Assembly (NCBI RefSeq): GCF_012726195.1
Contig: NZ_JAASAF010000014.1
Coordinates: forward strand, 27,320-91,319
Origin: Rhodococcus sp. HNM0563
GTDB taxonomy: Bacteria; Actinomycetota; Actinomycetes; Mycobacteriales; Mycobacteriaceae
Direction of reading: 5' to 3'
DNA: 64,000 nt
Shown: piece by piece, positions 1-8,064 of the stretch
Numbering within the stretch: position 1 is the stretch's first letter
How the letters are laid out: every line of letters begins with the position of its first letter
Notes under the pieces: model-generated
The model's database searches: none
What the model saw: only the letters and a program-made list of their open reading frames with translations
What the model was told of the DNA's origin: nothing
Made by a program: the position numbers and the translations under genes

Positions 1-497
1 AGGTTGTTCAGGGGTTCGTCGAGCAGGATGTAGTCGGTGTCCTGGCACAGCACCATGGCCACGTAGGCGCGCTGGCGCTGCCCGCCGGAGAGCTGATCCA
101 GGTAGCGGTGTTCGAGGTGGGTGAGTCCGAAGAACTCGATGGCCTGGGTGATGGCCTCCTCGTCCTTGCGGGTGAGGCGGCCCTTCGAGTGCGGGAAGCG
201 ACCGAAGCCGACGAGCTGACGAACCGTCAACCGGGTGACGAAATGGTTCTCCTGGCGGAGCACCGAGACGATCTTCGCGAGATCTTTCGACTTGGTGCTC
301 GAAACGTCGTAGCCGGCGATCTCGATGGTTCCGGCGTCGGCACCGAGCAACCGGCCCACGATCGTCAGCATCGTCGACTTGCCTGCACCGTTGGGTCCGA
401 CCAGCGCGGTGATGCCACCTTTGGGGATTGTCAGATCGATCTCGCCGATCGTGACCGTGCTGCTGTACTCCTTGCGGAGTCCCTTGATCTCGATCAC
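1..497 (-). CDS. Siderophore ABC importer, ATP-binding protein (C-terminus off window)
   Basis: ATPase that would power iron-siderophore import with the two permeases and the lipoprotein just upstream. Seen: Walker A GPNGAGKST near residue 30, the ABC signature LSGGQRQRAY, and Walker B ILLDEPLNNL right at the window edge. About 165 residues are visible, so roughly the last third lies outside. The GTG start at 497 overlaps the permease stop as GTGA, which implies translational coupling. FepC/FecE-type ATPases are about 250-270 residues. The family is certain; iron-siderophore specificity rests on the operon partners. It is the last gene of a four-gene operon ordered lipoprotein, permease, permease, ATPase, the order seen in VctPDGC-type catechol-siderophore importers. 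Confidence 0.93.
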   Translation of the reverse strand, partial: MIEIKGLRKEYSSTVTIGEIDLTIPKGGITALVGPNGAGKSTMLTIVGRLLGADAGTIEIAGYDVSSTKSKDLAKIVSVLRQENHFVTRLTVRQLVGFGRFPHSKGRLTRKDEEAITQAIEFFGLTHLEHRYLDQLSGGQRQRAYVAMVLCQDTDYILLDEPLNN

Positions 498-1561
498 AAT
501 CTGCCCTTCCGGAGAATCACGTAGAGGAAGGCCGAACCGCCGACGGCCTCGATGATGATGGACACGGCGCCCTCGGCGTAGAAGATGTTCTTGAGCACGA
601 AATAGGCACCGCCGAGGATGACGAACCCGGTCAGGATCGCCACCGGGAACACGTAGCGATGCTCGTGGGTGGTCGCGAACTGATAGGCCAGGGTCGCGAC
701 GAGGAACCCGAGGAATGTCAGGGGACCGACCAGCGCGGTCGTGGTTGCCATGAGCACCGACACGAGAAACAGGATGAGGATGATCTCGCGGCGATGGTTC
801 AGGCCGAGGTTCGTGGTCACGTCCTTGCCCAGCGCAATGATGTCGAGTCTGCGCGAACGCCACCACAGGATCGCTGCCGACACGACGCACAGTGGGACCG
901 CCAGCGGGAGATAGGACGAATCCGCGTTGGACACCGACCCGAACAGTTTGGCGGTGAGAATGTCGAACTCGCTGGGGGTGAGCATGCGTTGCATGAACGT
1001 CGCCACGGAGCCGAGACCGCCACCGAGGACGATGCCGACGAGCAGCATGACCTGCAGATTTGCGTACTTACCGGACAGCAGCCAGCCGTAGAGCATCAGG
1101 GAGAAGCCCACCATGAGCACCACCATCAGGGCGAACTGCGCGACCCCCTGGAACAGCGTCACCCCTACCGCGCCGAGGAAGAAGACGGCGGCGGTCTGGA
1201 TCGCGACGTAGAGGGCTTCGAACCCCATGATCGACGGCGTGATGATGCGGTTGTTGGTGGCAGATTGGAACGACACCGTCGCGACTGCCTGACACACGAC
1301 GACGAGCACGATCACGAGGAGGCTGCCCGCACGCATCTGCGTGATCCGCCAGTATCCAGCGGTCCCGAACGGGACAGGGTTGTTCCAGGTCACGATGCCC
1401 ACGGCGATCAGAACCGAGAGAATTGCGAGGGTGCCTACGAGAATCCAGTAGCGACGTTGCTGCCGCGCGGTCGCGAAAGCTCCGGAACCCGTGTGCCCGG
1501 ACTCGACCGAGGGGACAGCGGCGCTGACAGGAGCGCTCGATTCGATGGTTGTCTCAGGCAT
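494..1561 (-). CDS. Iron-siderophore ABC importer permease, FecCD family
   Basis: Second transmembrane subunit of the siderophore importer, 355 residues. A hydrophilic N-terminal segment of about 35 residues precedes a polytopic FecCD core with roughly nine to ten hydrophobic segments. The conserved region LLVGIVLGGGLGSVATF and the coupling-helix neighbourhood ALGKDVTTNLGLNHR match the family. The start at 1561 overlaps the upstream permease by 8 bp, and the stop overlaps the ATPase start by 4 bp, so the three are probably translated together. It is expected to pair with the other permease as a heterodimer in the plasma membrane. The substrate is inferred from the binding protein. Confidence 0.93.
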   Translation of the reverse strand: MPETTIESSAPVSAAVPSVESGHTGSGAFATARQQRRYWILVGTLAILSVLIAVGIVTWNNPVPFGTAGYWRITQMRAGSLLVIVLVVVCQAVATVSFQSATNNRIITPSIMGFEALYVAIQTAAVFFLGAVGVTLFQGVAQFALMVVLMVGFSLMLYGWLLSGKYANLQVMLLVGIVLGGGLGSVATFMQRMLTPSEFDILTAKLFGSVSNADSSYLPLAVPLCVVSAAILWWRSRRLDIIALGKDVTTNLGLNHRREIILILFLVSVLMATTTALVGPLTFLGFLVATLAYQFATTHEHRYVFPVAILTGFVILGGAYFVLKNIFYAEGAVSIIIEAVGGSAFLYVILRKGRL

Positions 1562-2534
1562 TGCGGCGGCTCCGGAGAAGCAGAGTGATGAAGACGACGG
1601 AGCCGACGACGCCGAGGATCAACGACACCGGGATCTCGAACGGCATGATGATCGTGCGCCCGATCAGGTCGCACACGGTGACGATGGCGATGCCGAGCAG
1701 GCACACCCAGGGGAGGTTGCTGCGCAGGTCGTCGCCGCGGAACATCGAGACGATGTTGGGGACGATGAGCCCGAGGAACGGAAGGGCGCCCACCACGACC
1801 GTCACGACTCCGGTGGCGATGGCGATGAGTCCTGTTCCCAGCAGGATGATGCGGTTGTAGTTCAGTCCGACGTTCGTGGCCACGTCCTCACCGAGACCGG
1901 CGACGGTGAACCGATCGGCTACGACGAACACGAGCACTGCGACGATGGCGACGATCCAGAGCACTTCGTACTGGCCCTTGATGATCGACGTGAAGCTTCC
2001 GGCGAACCAGATGCCCAGGCTCTGAAGTTTGTCGGTGGCGAGGGCGATGTAGGTGGTGATGGACCCGACGACAGCACCGAGCATGATGCCGACGATGGGG
2101 ACGATCAGCGACGACGACAGTTGCACTCGTCGGAGGAACAGGAAGAAGACCATCGTTCCGATGAAGGCGGCGACGATGGCGCCGATCATTCGGGGCATGA
2201 GGCCCGCGGTGGGGAAGACGATGAGCATGATCAACAGGCCCAGGCTTGCCCACTCGGTAGTACCGGTGGTGGTCGGTTCGACGAAGCGATTCTGGGTGAG
2301 CAGCTGCATGACGAGGCCGGACATCGCCATCGCCGCACCGGCCAGTACCAGGGCTATCGTGCGGGGGATCCGGGTGATGCTGAACATCTCCCAGCCGAAA
2401 TCGCCGCCGAAGATGTCGAACACACCGGTGAACAGCGACGCGATCAGCAGGACGCAAACCCCGAGGAAGCCCAGGAGGAGCTTCCAGTCGAAGAGCGTGT
2501 CCCGCGTCCGGGAGAGTGGAGCTTGCGTGGTCAT
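1554..2534 (-). CDS. Iron-siderophore ABC importer permease, FecCD family
   Basis: First permease subunit, 326 residues, a normal length for FecCD proteins. The reading frame stays open for another 93 codons upstream, but that stretch overlaps the lipoprotein gene and is not membrane-like. The ATG at 2534 (MTTQAPLSRTRDTLFDWKLL) gives the expected short cytoplasmic N-terminus before the first transmembrane helix. The segment ITRIPRTIALVLAGAAMAMS is the classic family signature near residue 50, followed by QLLTQNRFVEPTTTG. It lies 76 bp downstream of the lipoprotein stop. It forms a heterodimeric channel with the product of 494-1561. Confidence 0.93.
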   Translation of the reverse strand: MTTQAPLSRTRDTLFDWKLLLGFLGVCVLLIASLFTGVFDIFGGDFGWEMFSITRIPRTIALVLAGAAMAMSGLVMQLLTQNRFVEPTTTGTTEWASLGLLIMLIVFPTAGLMPRMIGAIVAAFIGTMVFFLFLRRVQLSSSLIVPIVGIMLGAVVGSITTYIALATDKLQSLGIWFAGSFTSIIKGQYEVLWIVAIVAVLVFVVADRFTVAGLGEDVATNVGLNYNRIILLGTGLIAIATGVVTVVVGALPFLGLIVPNIVSMFRGDDLRSNLPWVCLLGIAIVTVCDLIGRTIIMPFEIPVSLILGVVGSVVFITLLLRSRRNA

Positions 2535-2610
2535 GTCGTTCTCTGCTCTGTAATCACGTCGGCCGTGTGCCCGGCCATCGGGCCGGGCACACGGCGTTCG
2601 ACGCTGTGAC

Positions 2611-3615
2611 TCAGTTGTTCTCTGTGCTCGGCGCCGCGTTCTTCTCGAGCAGGTCCGCAAGCGAGTTGAAGAACTCCGTGTACGTCTGGATGCTCTCGTT
2701 GGTGTAGGTGTCGGCGGGCAGGTAGATGATGTTGCCGTCCTGGACCGCAGGCACGTTCTGCAGTGCGGGGGAGTTCTCGAGCACCGTCGCGGCGGGCTGG
2801 TAGCCGGCTTCATCCGAGGCGACTGCGGCGTCGCGATCCATGACGATGATCAGGCCCGGGTTGGAGGCGGCGATGGCCTCCACGGAGATGTCGTCACCCT
2901 GGTGGTCGTCGGTTCCTTCGGGAACTTCGAGCGCAGGGGTGAGACCGAAGATGTCGAACATGGGACCGATGGTGCGGCCGGTGCTCGGGGTGACATAGCC
3001 GATCTCGCCGCCGGAGACGATCAGGCCCATGACGCTCTGCTCGGGAGAGTAGGCGGCCTTGACCCGCGCGATCGACTCGTCGAACGCATCGCTCAGTGCC
3101 TGCGCCTCGTCCTGCTTCGAGAAGATCTCTCCGAGGACCGTGACGCCGCGCTTGAGTTCGGTGTCGAACGCTTCATCGTCGCGAGGAGCGACCTCGACGA
3201 TGGTCGCGTCCGGTGCGAGTTCCTGGAACTTCTCGCGGTACTGCGCGTAGCGGCCGCCGTTGATGATCAGGTCGGGTTCGACGGCGACGACGGCTTCGAG
3301 GTTGGGTTCCCGGTGCGAGCCGAGATCGATGATGCTCTCGTCCTCTGTGTAGGAGATCGTGTCCGGCATCAGGGTGACTGCGCCTGCGGCGAGAGGGATG
3401 CCCCACGTGTCGAGCGTCTCGAACGTGCTGTTGTCGGTGGCGACCACGGACTGCGGGGGCACGGTGACCGTCTGGGTACCGAAGTTGTCCTCCACCGTGA
3501 TGGTGGTTGCGGTGTCGTCGGTGGTCTCGGTGGCGGGATCGCTCGAACATGCAGTCAGGGCCAGGGCAGCCAATGTGCCGAGGACGGCACCTCGGTACAG
3601 GCGGGATGCGTTCAT
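2611..3615 (-). CDS. Iron-siderophore-binding lipoprotein (FatB/YclQ/VctP type)
   Basis: Extracytoplasmic receptor of the importer, 334 residues. The N-terminus MNASRLYRGAVLGTLAALAL ends in the lipobox LTAC, so it should be lipidated and anchored outside the membrane. The body matches TroA-like class III binding proteins for catechol and petrobactin siderophores: VPPQSVVATDNSTFETLDTWG, then DLIINGGRYA, then GLIVSGGEIGYV. The start at 3615 is preceded by GGAAG at good spacing; an ATG 17 codons upstream would spoil the signal peptide. First gene of the operon, with an iron box about 60 bp upstream. The exact ligand cannot be read from sequence. Confidence 0.92.
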   Translation of the reverse strand: MNASRLYRGAVLGTLAALALTACSSDPATETTDDTATTITVEDNFGTQTVTVPPQSVVATDNSTFETLDTWGIPLAAGAVTLMPDTISYTEDESIIDLGSHREPNLEAVVAVEPDLIINGGRYAQYREKFQELAPDATIVEVAPRDDEAFDTELKRGVTVLGEIFSKQDEAQALSDAFDESIARVKAAYSPEQSVMGLIVSGGEIGYVTPSTGRTIGPMFDIFGLTPALEVPEGTDDHQGDDISVEAIAASNPGLIIVMDRDAAVASDEAGYQPAATVLENSPALQNVPAVQDGNIIYLPADTYTNESIQTYTEFFNSLADLLEKNAAPSTENN

Positions 3616-3673
3616 CAAACTTCCTTGCTGCTTGCTTACAAAGGATGGGTAAGGCCTTTGGAACACCTTATAA

Positions 3674-3692
3674 AATGGGTAGCATAACCTAA
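3674..3692 (-). promoter_or_regulatory. DtxR/IdeR-type iron box
   Basis: On the minus strand the site reads TTAGGTTATGCTACCCATT. The DtxR/IdeR consensus is TTAGGTTAGGCTAACCTAA. The left half-site is perfect (TTAGGTTA), the centre is one base off, and the right half is degenerate. It lies about 60 bp upstream of the siderophore lipoprotein start and next to an AT-rich TTTTATAAGG stretch that could be the -10 region. The role (iron-loaded IdeR/DmdR repressing the importer) is inferred from similarity and gene function. Confidence 0.72.
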
Positions 3693-3750
3693 CCCGGAAG
3701 CTTTGCTAGCTCTGCCTCGGATTCCCTCGTGACCTGGTGTTATTGGCGCC

Positions 3751-5298
3751 CTATCTTGTGGCGAGTTCGCGCTTGAGGATCTTGCCCGTCGCGGTCATCG
3801 GCAGGACCGTGGTGAACTCGATCGATCGCGGGTACTTGTACACCGCCATCTGATCCCGGCACCACGCGATGAGTTCGGCCTCCTCGACCTGCTTGCCCGG
3901 TTCGAGGATGACGAACGCCTTGACCTCCTCGCCGTGGGTTCGATGAGGCACGCCGATCACCGCTGCGAGCGAAACCGCGGCGTGCGTGATCAGTACTTCC
4001 TCGATCTCCCGTGGGTACACGTTGAAACCGCCGCGCACGATCAGGTCCTTTGCGCGGTCGACGTTGTAATAGAAGCCGTCGGAGTCCCGTCGGGCGAGGT
4101 CGCCTGTGCGCAGCCATCCGTCGCGCATCACCTCGGCGGTCGCTTCGGGGCGGCCGAGATAGCCGGACATGACGTTGTGTCCACGCACTGCGATCTCGCC
4201 GACAGCGTCGAGGTCGGTCACGGTGTTCCACTCCGCGTCGACGAGGCGCGCTTCGATTCCCCACACCGGGACGCCGATCGACCCGGGGCGGGGTTCGCGC
4301 TCCGGGTCGCTGAACAGGGCCAGCGGCGAGGTCTCGGACAATCCGTAACCCTCGAGGATCTGAACCCCGAACCGCTCGGAGAACCGGGTGAGGATTTCGA
4401 CGGGTAGCGCCGCTCCACCCGAGATCGCACGCCGCATCGTCGCGGCGATCCGGTCGACGTCCACACTCTCGTCCAGTGCATTGAGCAGGCCCCAATACAT
4501 CGTCGGCACGCCGGCGAAAACGGTGATGCCCTCGTCCGTCATCAGTCTCAGCGCTGCGCGTGCCTCGAATCGCGGTAGCAACACCAGAGTGCCGCCTACC
4601 GACAGTCCCGCGTTCATCGTCACGGTCTGACCGAAGGAGTGGAACAGGGGGAGCGTCACCAGGTAGGTGTCGTGGCGGATCGGGTTGCTGTCGAACAATC
4701 GGTTCGCGGTGACGGCATTCATCACCATGTTGGAGTGGGAGAGCTGCGCGCCCTTGGGCTTTCCGGTGGTACCGCTCGTGTAGAGGATGACTGCGATATC
4801 CTGTGGTTCGCGCACCACCGTAGAGAATGCGTCCGAGGTTTCCGCGAGTGCAGCTTCGAGATCCGAAATATCGCCGGTGCCAGTTCCGGTTCCCGACTCG
4901 TTGCCCGCGACGAACATGTTGCGGCACTGTGTTGCCGACTCGAATCCCGCTCGGCCGAACTCGCCGATCGGCAGGTCCGGACCGCCCTCGAAGCAGAAGT
5001 ACGCTTTTGCTCCGGAATCTTCGAGGTGGTAGGCGATCTCGCGACCCTTGAGCATGATGTTCAGCGGCACCACGACCGCGCCGGCCTTGAGGATGCCGTA
5101 GTAGACGATCGGGAATTCCGGCACGTTGGGGAACGACATGGCGACGGTGTCGCCGGGTTCGATGCCTCGCTCGATCAGGAGGTTGGCGACCTGGTTCGAG
5201 CGGGAGTCGAGTTCGGCGTAGCTGACGCGAGTGTCGCCGAACACGAGTGCGTCACGGGTCGGGTACCGCCGGGCGGAATCTTCCAGGAGGACAGACAA
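3751..5298 (-). CDS. Acyl-CoA synthetase, FadD-type AMP-forming ligase
   Basis: Activates a carboxylic (fatty or related) acid to its CoA thioester through an acyl-adenylate, in the cytosol. 515 residues, the usual length for short FadD proteins. Seen: the phosphate-binding loop ILYTSGTTGKPKGA near residue 170, the motif [19 protein letters not shown], the hinge region VDRAKDLIVRGGFNVYPREI and the C-terminal lysine in TATGKILKREL. The first codon is probably TTG at 5298: an in-frame stop lies 48 bp upstream and there is no ATG or GTG between. It follows the small hydrolase gene by 48 bp in the same direction, so the two may share a transcript. The substrate is unknown. Confidence 0.9.
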   Translation of the reverse strand: MSVLLEDSARRYPTRDALVFGDTRVSYAELDSRSNQVANLLIERGIEPGDTVAMSFPNVPEFPIVYYGILKAGAVVVPLNIMLKGREIAYHLEDSGAKAYFCFEGGPDLPIGEFGRAGFESATQCRNMFVAGNESGTGTGTGDISDLEAALAETSDAFSTVVREPQDIAVILYTSGTTGKPKGAQLSHSNMVMNAVTANRLFDSNPIRHDTYLVTLPLFHSFGQTVTMNAGLSVGGTLVLLPRFEARAALRLMTDEGITVFAGVPTMYWGLLNALDESVDVDRIAATMRRAISGGAALPVEILTRFSERFGVQILEGYGLSETSPLALFSDPEREPRPGSIGVPVWGIEARLVDAEWNTVTDLDAVGEIAVRGHNVMSGYLGRPEATAEVMRDGWLRTGDLARRDSDGFYYNVDRAKDLIVRGGFNVYPREIEEVLITHAAVSLAAVIGVPHRTHGEEVKAFVILEPGKQVEEAELIAWCRDQMAVYKYPRSIEFTTVLPMTATGKILKRELATR

Positions 5299-5346
5299 AT
5301 TGAGTATTGTGGAGTCGCTTTCAGGATCGGATTCGGGAGAGAGGGG

Positions 5347-5931
5347 TCATGACGTGACTGCCTCGGATCGGTCGAGCAGTTCCTGCAGGAACTCGTCGGC
5401 CTTCGGCCACTCGCCGAATCCCGACGCGGGGTTGAGGTGTCCGACCTCCCCGAGATCGACGAACCGGCTACCCCACACCTCGGCCAGGCCCGCGACCCTA
5501 CGCTGCTCTGCGAGCGGGTCGTTGCTGCTCGCCGCGACGATACTGGGGAAGGGGAGACGGCGTCGGGGGATCGGAAGCCAGCCACCGGCTTCCAGATCAT
5601 CCATCGTGGGATAGTTCTCGGGTAGCGGGGACTCCAGATCGGCGGGCGTCGCGAGTAGTGCACCGAGTATCGGTCTGGTCGATTGCTGCGCCCAGTGCAC
5701 AGCGATCAGGACACCGGCGCTGTGCGCCACAAGAACCACAGGTCCGTCGATCTCACTCACCACCGCGTCGAGCGCGGCGATCCGGGCCGCCAGACTCAGC
5801 TTGTCGTGCTCGAGCGGGGGTACCGTGCGCACCCGGTCGAGGCGATCGGCAAGCCGGGTCTGCCAGTGGTCGGCGACGTGGTCGCGCAGACCGGGGACGA
5901 TGACCACGGTCGGTTCGGAATAGTTGTTCAT
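5347..5931 (-). CDS. RBBP9/YdeN-family serine hydrolase
   Basis: Small cytosolic alpha/beta hydrolase of 194 residues, the typical length for the RBBP9/YdeN (PF06821) family. Seen: the N-terminal strand and oxyanion region VVIVPGLRDHVADHWQ, the nucleophile elbow AHSAG with the catalytic Ser, a likely acid in SNDPLAEQ and a catalytic His in EVGHLNP. Family members are esterase-like enzymes of uncertain natural substrate. It lies upstream of the acyl-CoA ligase and downstream of a strong terminator that separates it from the BKACE operon. The ATG at 5931 has only a weak ribosome-binding site. Confidence 0.88.
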   Translation of the reverse strand: MNNYSEPTVVIVPGLRDHVADHWQTRLADRLDRVRTVPPLEHDKLSLAARIAALDAVVSEIDGPVVLVAHSAGVLIAVHWAQQSTRPILGALLATPADLESPLPENYPTMDDLEAGGWLPIPRRRLPFPSIVAASSNDPLAEQRRVAGLAEVWGSRFVDLGEVGHLNPASGFGEWPKADEFLQELLDRSEAVTS

Positions 5932-5963
5932 TATGTCGTCCGTACTTTCCGTCCATATCGGAC

Positions 5964-6001
5964 GCGACCCGGGCCCGGCGTGAACGGCGGGCCCGGGTCG
6001 C
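5964..6001 (-). terminator. Hairpin terminator after the BKACE operon
   Basis: A perfect 14-bp GC-rich stem (GCGACCCGGGCCCG and its complement) with a 10-nt loop, starting 10 bp after the BKACE stop codon on the minus strand. There is no U-run, which is common for actinobacterial terminators. Confidence 0.75.
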
Positions 6002-6010
6002 GGTGATGGG

Positions 6011-7063
6011 TCAGGCGTGCTGCGTGAAACCGACCTGCCCGGGCCGTCGGTTCGGTGCGTACCCGAGCTTGGCGAGGGTTTCGTCGGCGTCGCGGTAGGT
6101 CTCGCCGATCTTGTAGATGTCGCGGGCTTCCTTACCGGTGGCGACTTCGCGGCCGAGTTCGCCGGCGATGCGGACCAGTTGCTGGATCTGCTGGACAGAG
6201 GTCATCTTCTCGCCCTTGCGGCCCCAAATGGTGTCTTCGTTGCCGCAACGGTTGTGCAGACCCATCGCAGTCGCCATGGTGTTGACCGGAAGGACCGAGC
6301 GCATGAGCGTTTCGAGGGTCAGGCAGGCACCGTCCGGAACACGCTGCACGAAGTTCATGATGTTGTACGGGTTGGGGCCGTCGAAGCCACCGCCGATGCC
6401 CACCCAGGTCAGGTTGAGAGGTCCGGTGTACACCCCGCGGCGGATGAGACGCTCGACGGTCTCGAGTTGCGGGATGGACGAGAGCTGGAAATGGGGCTGG
6501 ATGCCGGCTGCCTGCAAACGTCGCAGGTGCTCCTCTACCCACTCGGGACCGGCGGGAACGGTCATTTCGCGGTATGCCGCAGCAAGTTCCGGACGTTCCA
6601 TCGAGGTGCCCGCGATGTCGTCCGCGGTCATGAGCTCCATGATGTTCATCTGGCTGGTGTTGATCGCGATCGTGACCTGATCAGGCTTGGGGTCGAGCTC
6701 GGCGAGCATGTGCCGGGTGTCGTCCGAGAGCCATTTCGCGTCGGCGCCTTCACCTTCCGGAGCGAAAGAGATGGACCCGCCGACCTGCAGAATCATGTCC
6801 GGCACGGCCTCGCGCAGGCCGGCGAGGAGTTCGTTGAACTTCGACAGGCGCTTGGAGCCCTTGCCGTCGAGTTCCCGCACGTGGATGTGCAGCACGGTTG
6901 CGCCGGCCTCGTAGCAGTCCACCGCCTTCTGGATGTGCTCTTCCATTGTCAGCGGCAGGTCTTCGCGAAAGTCGTTCGGCTCCCATTCGGGTCCGTACGG
7001 CGCGCAGGTGATGACCAGCTTTTCCTGGCATTCGGGGAAGAGGGCATCGTCGTGGAAATGCAT
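6011..7063 (-). CDS. Beta-keto acid cleavage enzyme (BKACE, DUF849/Kce family)
   Basis: BKACE enzymes condense a beta-keto acid with acetyl-CoA and cleave it to acetoacetate plus a new acyl-CoA; the founding member acts on 3-keto-5-aminohexanoate. 350 residues, TIM-barrel type. Seen: the metal-binding HIH at residues 59-61 in VLHIHVRE, the strand MILQVGGS, and later HFQLSSIPQ and NLTWVGIGGG. The ATG at 7063 has AGGAG upstream; the frame extends further upstream but overlaps the dioxygenase gene. It is the last gene of a Qor-TauD-BKACE operon. The natural substrate is not deducible, because family specificity varies widely. Confidence 0.92.
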   Translation of the reverse strand: MHFHDDALFPECQEKLVITCAPYGPEWEPNDFREDLPLTMEEHIQKAVDCYEAGATVLHIHVRELDGKGSKRLSKFNELLAGLREAVPDMILQVGGSISFAPEGEGADAKWLSDDTRHMLAELDPKPDQVTIAINTSQMNIMELMTADDIAGTSMERPELAAAYREMTVPAGPEWVEEHLRRLQAAGIQPHFQLSSIPQLETVERLIRRGVYTGPLNLTWVGIGGGFDGPNPYNIMNFVQRVPDGACLTLETLMRSVLPVNTMATAMGLHNRCGNEDTIWGRKGEKMTSVQQIQQLVRIAGELGREVATGKEARDIYKIGETYRDADETLAKLGYAPNRRPGQVGFTQHA

Positions 7064-7119
7064 GGCAGTCTCCTGTGGATCGAAGTGGAAAGTCCTGGGT
7101 AGAAAAAGGATCGGTGTGA

Positions 7120-8025
7120 TCAGAAGGGGCGGTCGCCGATGATTCCGGCGCGTTCCATCTTGCGGACGGCAGGCCAGTAATCCTGGACTGCGTAGTGCTG
7201 CGTGCACCGGTTGTCCCAGATCGCGACGCTGTTCGGTGTCCATCGCCACCGCACCTGATATTCGGGGATCGTCGCCTGGCTCTGCAGGTATCGGAGCAGA
7301 TCGCCGGCCCCGGGTGCGTAGTCGATACCGCATCGGACATTGTCTGCGTTGTGGAAGTTGGTGAAGTGCGTGGTGAAGCTGTTGACGAAGAGGACCTTCT
7401 CGCCCGTTTCCGGATGGGTACGGACGACGGGGTGCTCGGCGTCGGGGTACCGCTCTTTCAGCTCGAGGCGCTTCTCGATCGGGAGTCGCGCACCGAACGA
7501 CGCTTCGATGCTGTGTCGCGCACGCAGGCCGGCGATCTGTTCCCGGACACGCTCGGGCAGCCGCGCGTAGGCGAGCGCCATGTTCACCCAGATCGTGTCG
7601 CCGCCGATAGCGGGACCTTCGACGCATCGCAGGACGGATCCCATCGGCGGGTTCTCCCGCCAGGTGGCATCGCAATGGTAGGAATTCTCGAATGCCTCGG
7701 GCGGGCTGTCGAGGTCCTTGTAGATGCGGACCAGACCGGGATGCTCCGGATCGCTGCCGAGCACCGGATGATCCTCGAGCCGGCCGAAGCGTTCCGCGAG
7801 CGTCACGTGCTCGGCCCGGCTCATGTTCTGGTCGCGGAAGAACAGCACCTTGTGTTCGAGTAGCAGTGCCTTCAGTTCGGCGAAGAGCGCGTCGTCGCGA
7901 GACACCTCGGCCAGGTCCACGTCGTGAAGTTCTGCGCCGATGCTCGCGGTCAACGGTTGTGCGTTCATCGGAATCCGGGAGGCGGTGTCGGTGCAGGGTT
8001 CCGCACGGTCGACTGTGGTGGTCAT
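7120..8025 (-). CDS. TauD/TfdA-family Fe(II)/2-oxoglutarate dioxygenase
   Basis: 301 residues; oxidises an organic acid by hydroxylation using 2-oxoglutarate and ferrous iron. Seen: the HxD iron-binding pair in YHCDATW, an extended central region typical of TauD, and the distal His in WDNRCTQHYAV followed by the 2-oxoglutarate-binding Arg in RKMERAGIIGD. The start at 8025 has AGGAGG at good spacing; an in-frame ATG seven codons earlier is less well placed. Gaps are 39 bp from the oxidoreductase and 56 bp to BKACE. Family members act on taurine, alkyl sulfates, aryloxyacetates and betaines, so the substrate is open. Confidence 0.92.
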   Translation of the reverse strand: MTTTVDRAEPCTDTASRIPMNAQPLTASIGAELHDVDLAEVSRDDALFAELKALLLEHKVLFFRDQNMSRAEHVTLAERFGRLEDHPVLGSDPEHPGLVRIYKDLDSPPEAFENSYHCDATWRENPPMGSVLRCVEGPAIGGDTIWVNMALAYARLPERVREQIAGLRARHSIEASFGARLPIEKRLELKERYPDAEHPVVRTHPETGEKVLFVNSFTTHFTNFHNADNVRCGIDYAPGAGDLLRYLQSQATIPEYQVRWRWTPNSVAIWDNRCTQHYAVQDYWPAVRKMERAGIIGDRPF

Positions 8026-8064
8026 GGCGGTTGTCCTCCTGTCCATGACGATGGGTGGTGTGGG

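Noticed and set aside
659..2609. Long open frames on the plus strand opposite the siderophore permeases
   Set aside because: They are rich in His, Asp, Glu and Arg, have no family motifs or ribosome-binding sites, and mirror real genes in GC-rich DNA.
2535..2813. 93-codon upstream extension of the first permease
   Set aside because: It overlaps the lipoprotein gene, is not membrane-like, and the ATG at 2534 gives the normal FecCD length.
7064..7675. Upstream extension of the BKACE frame
   Set aside because: It lies inside the dioxygenase gene; the ATG at 7063 has a good ribosome-binding site and the correct family N-terminus.
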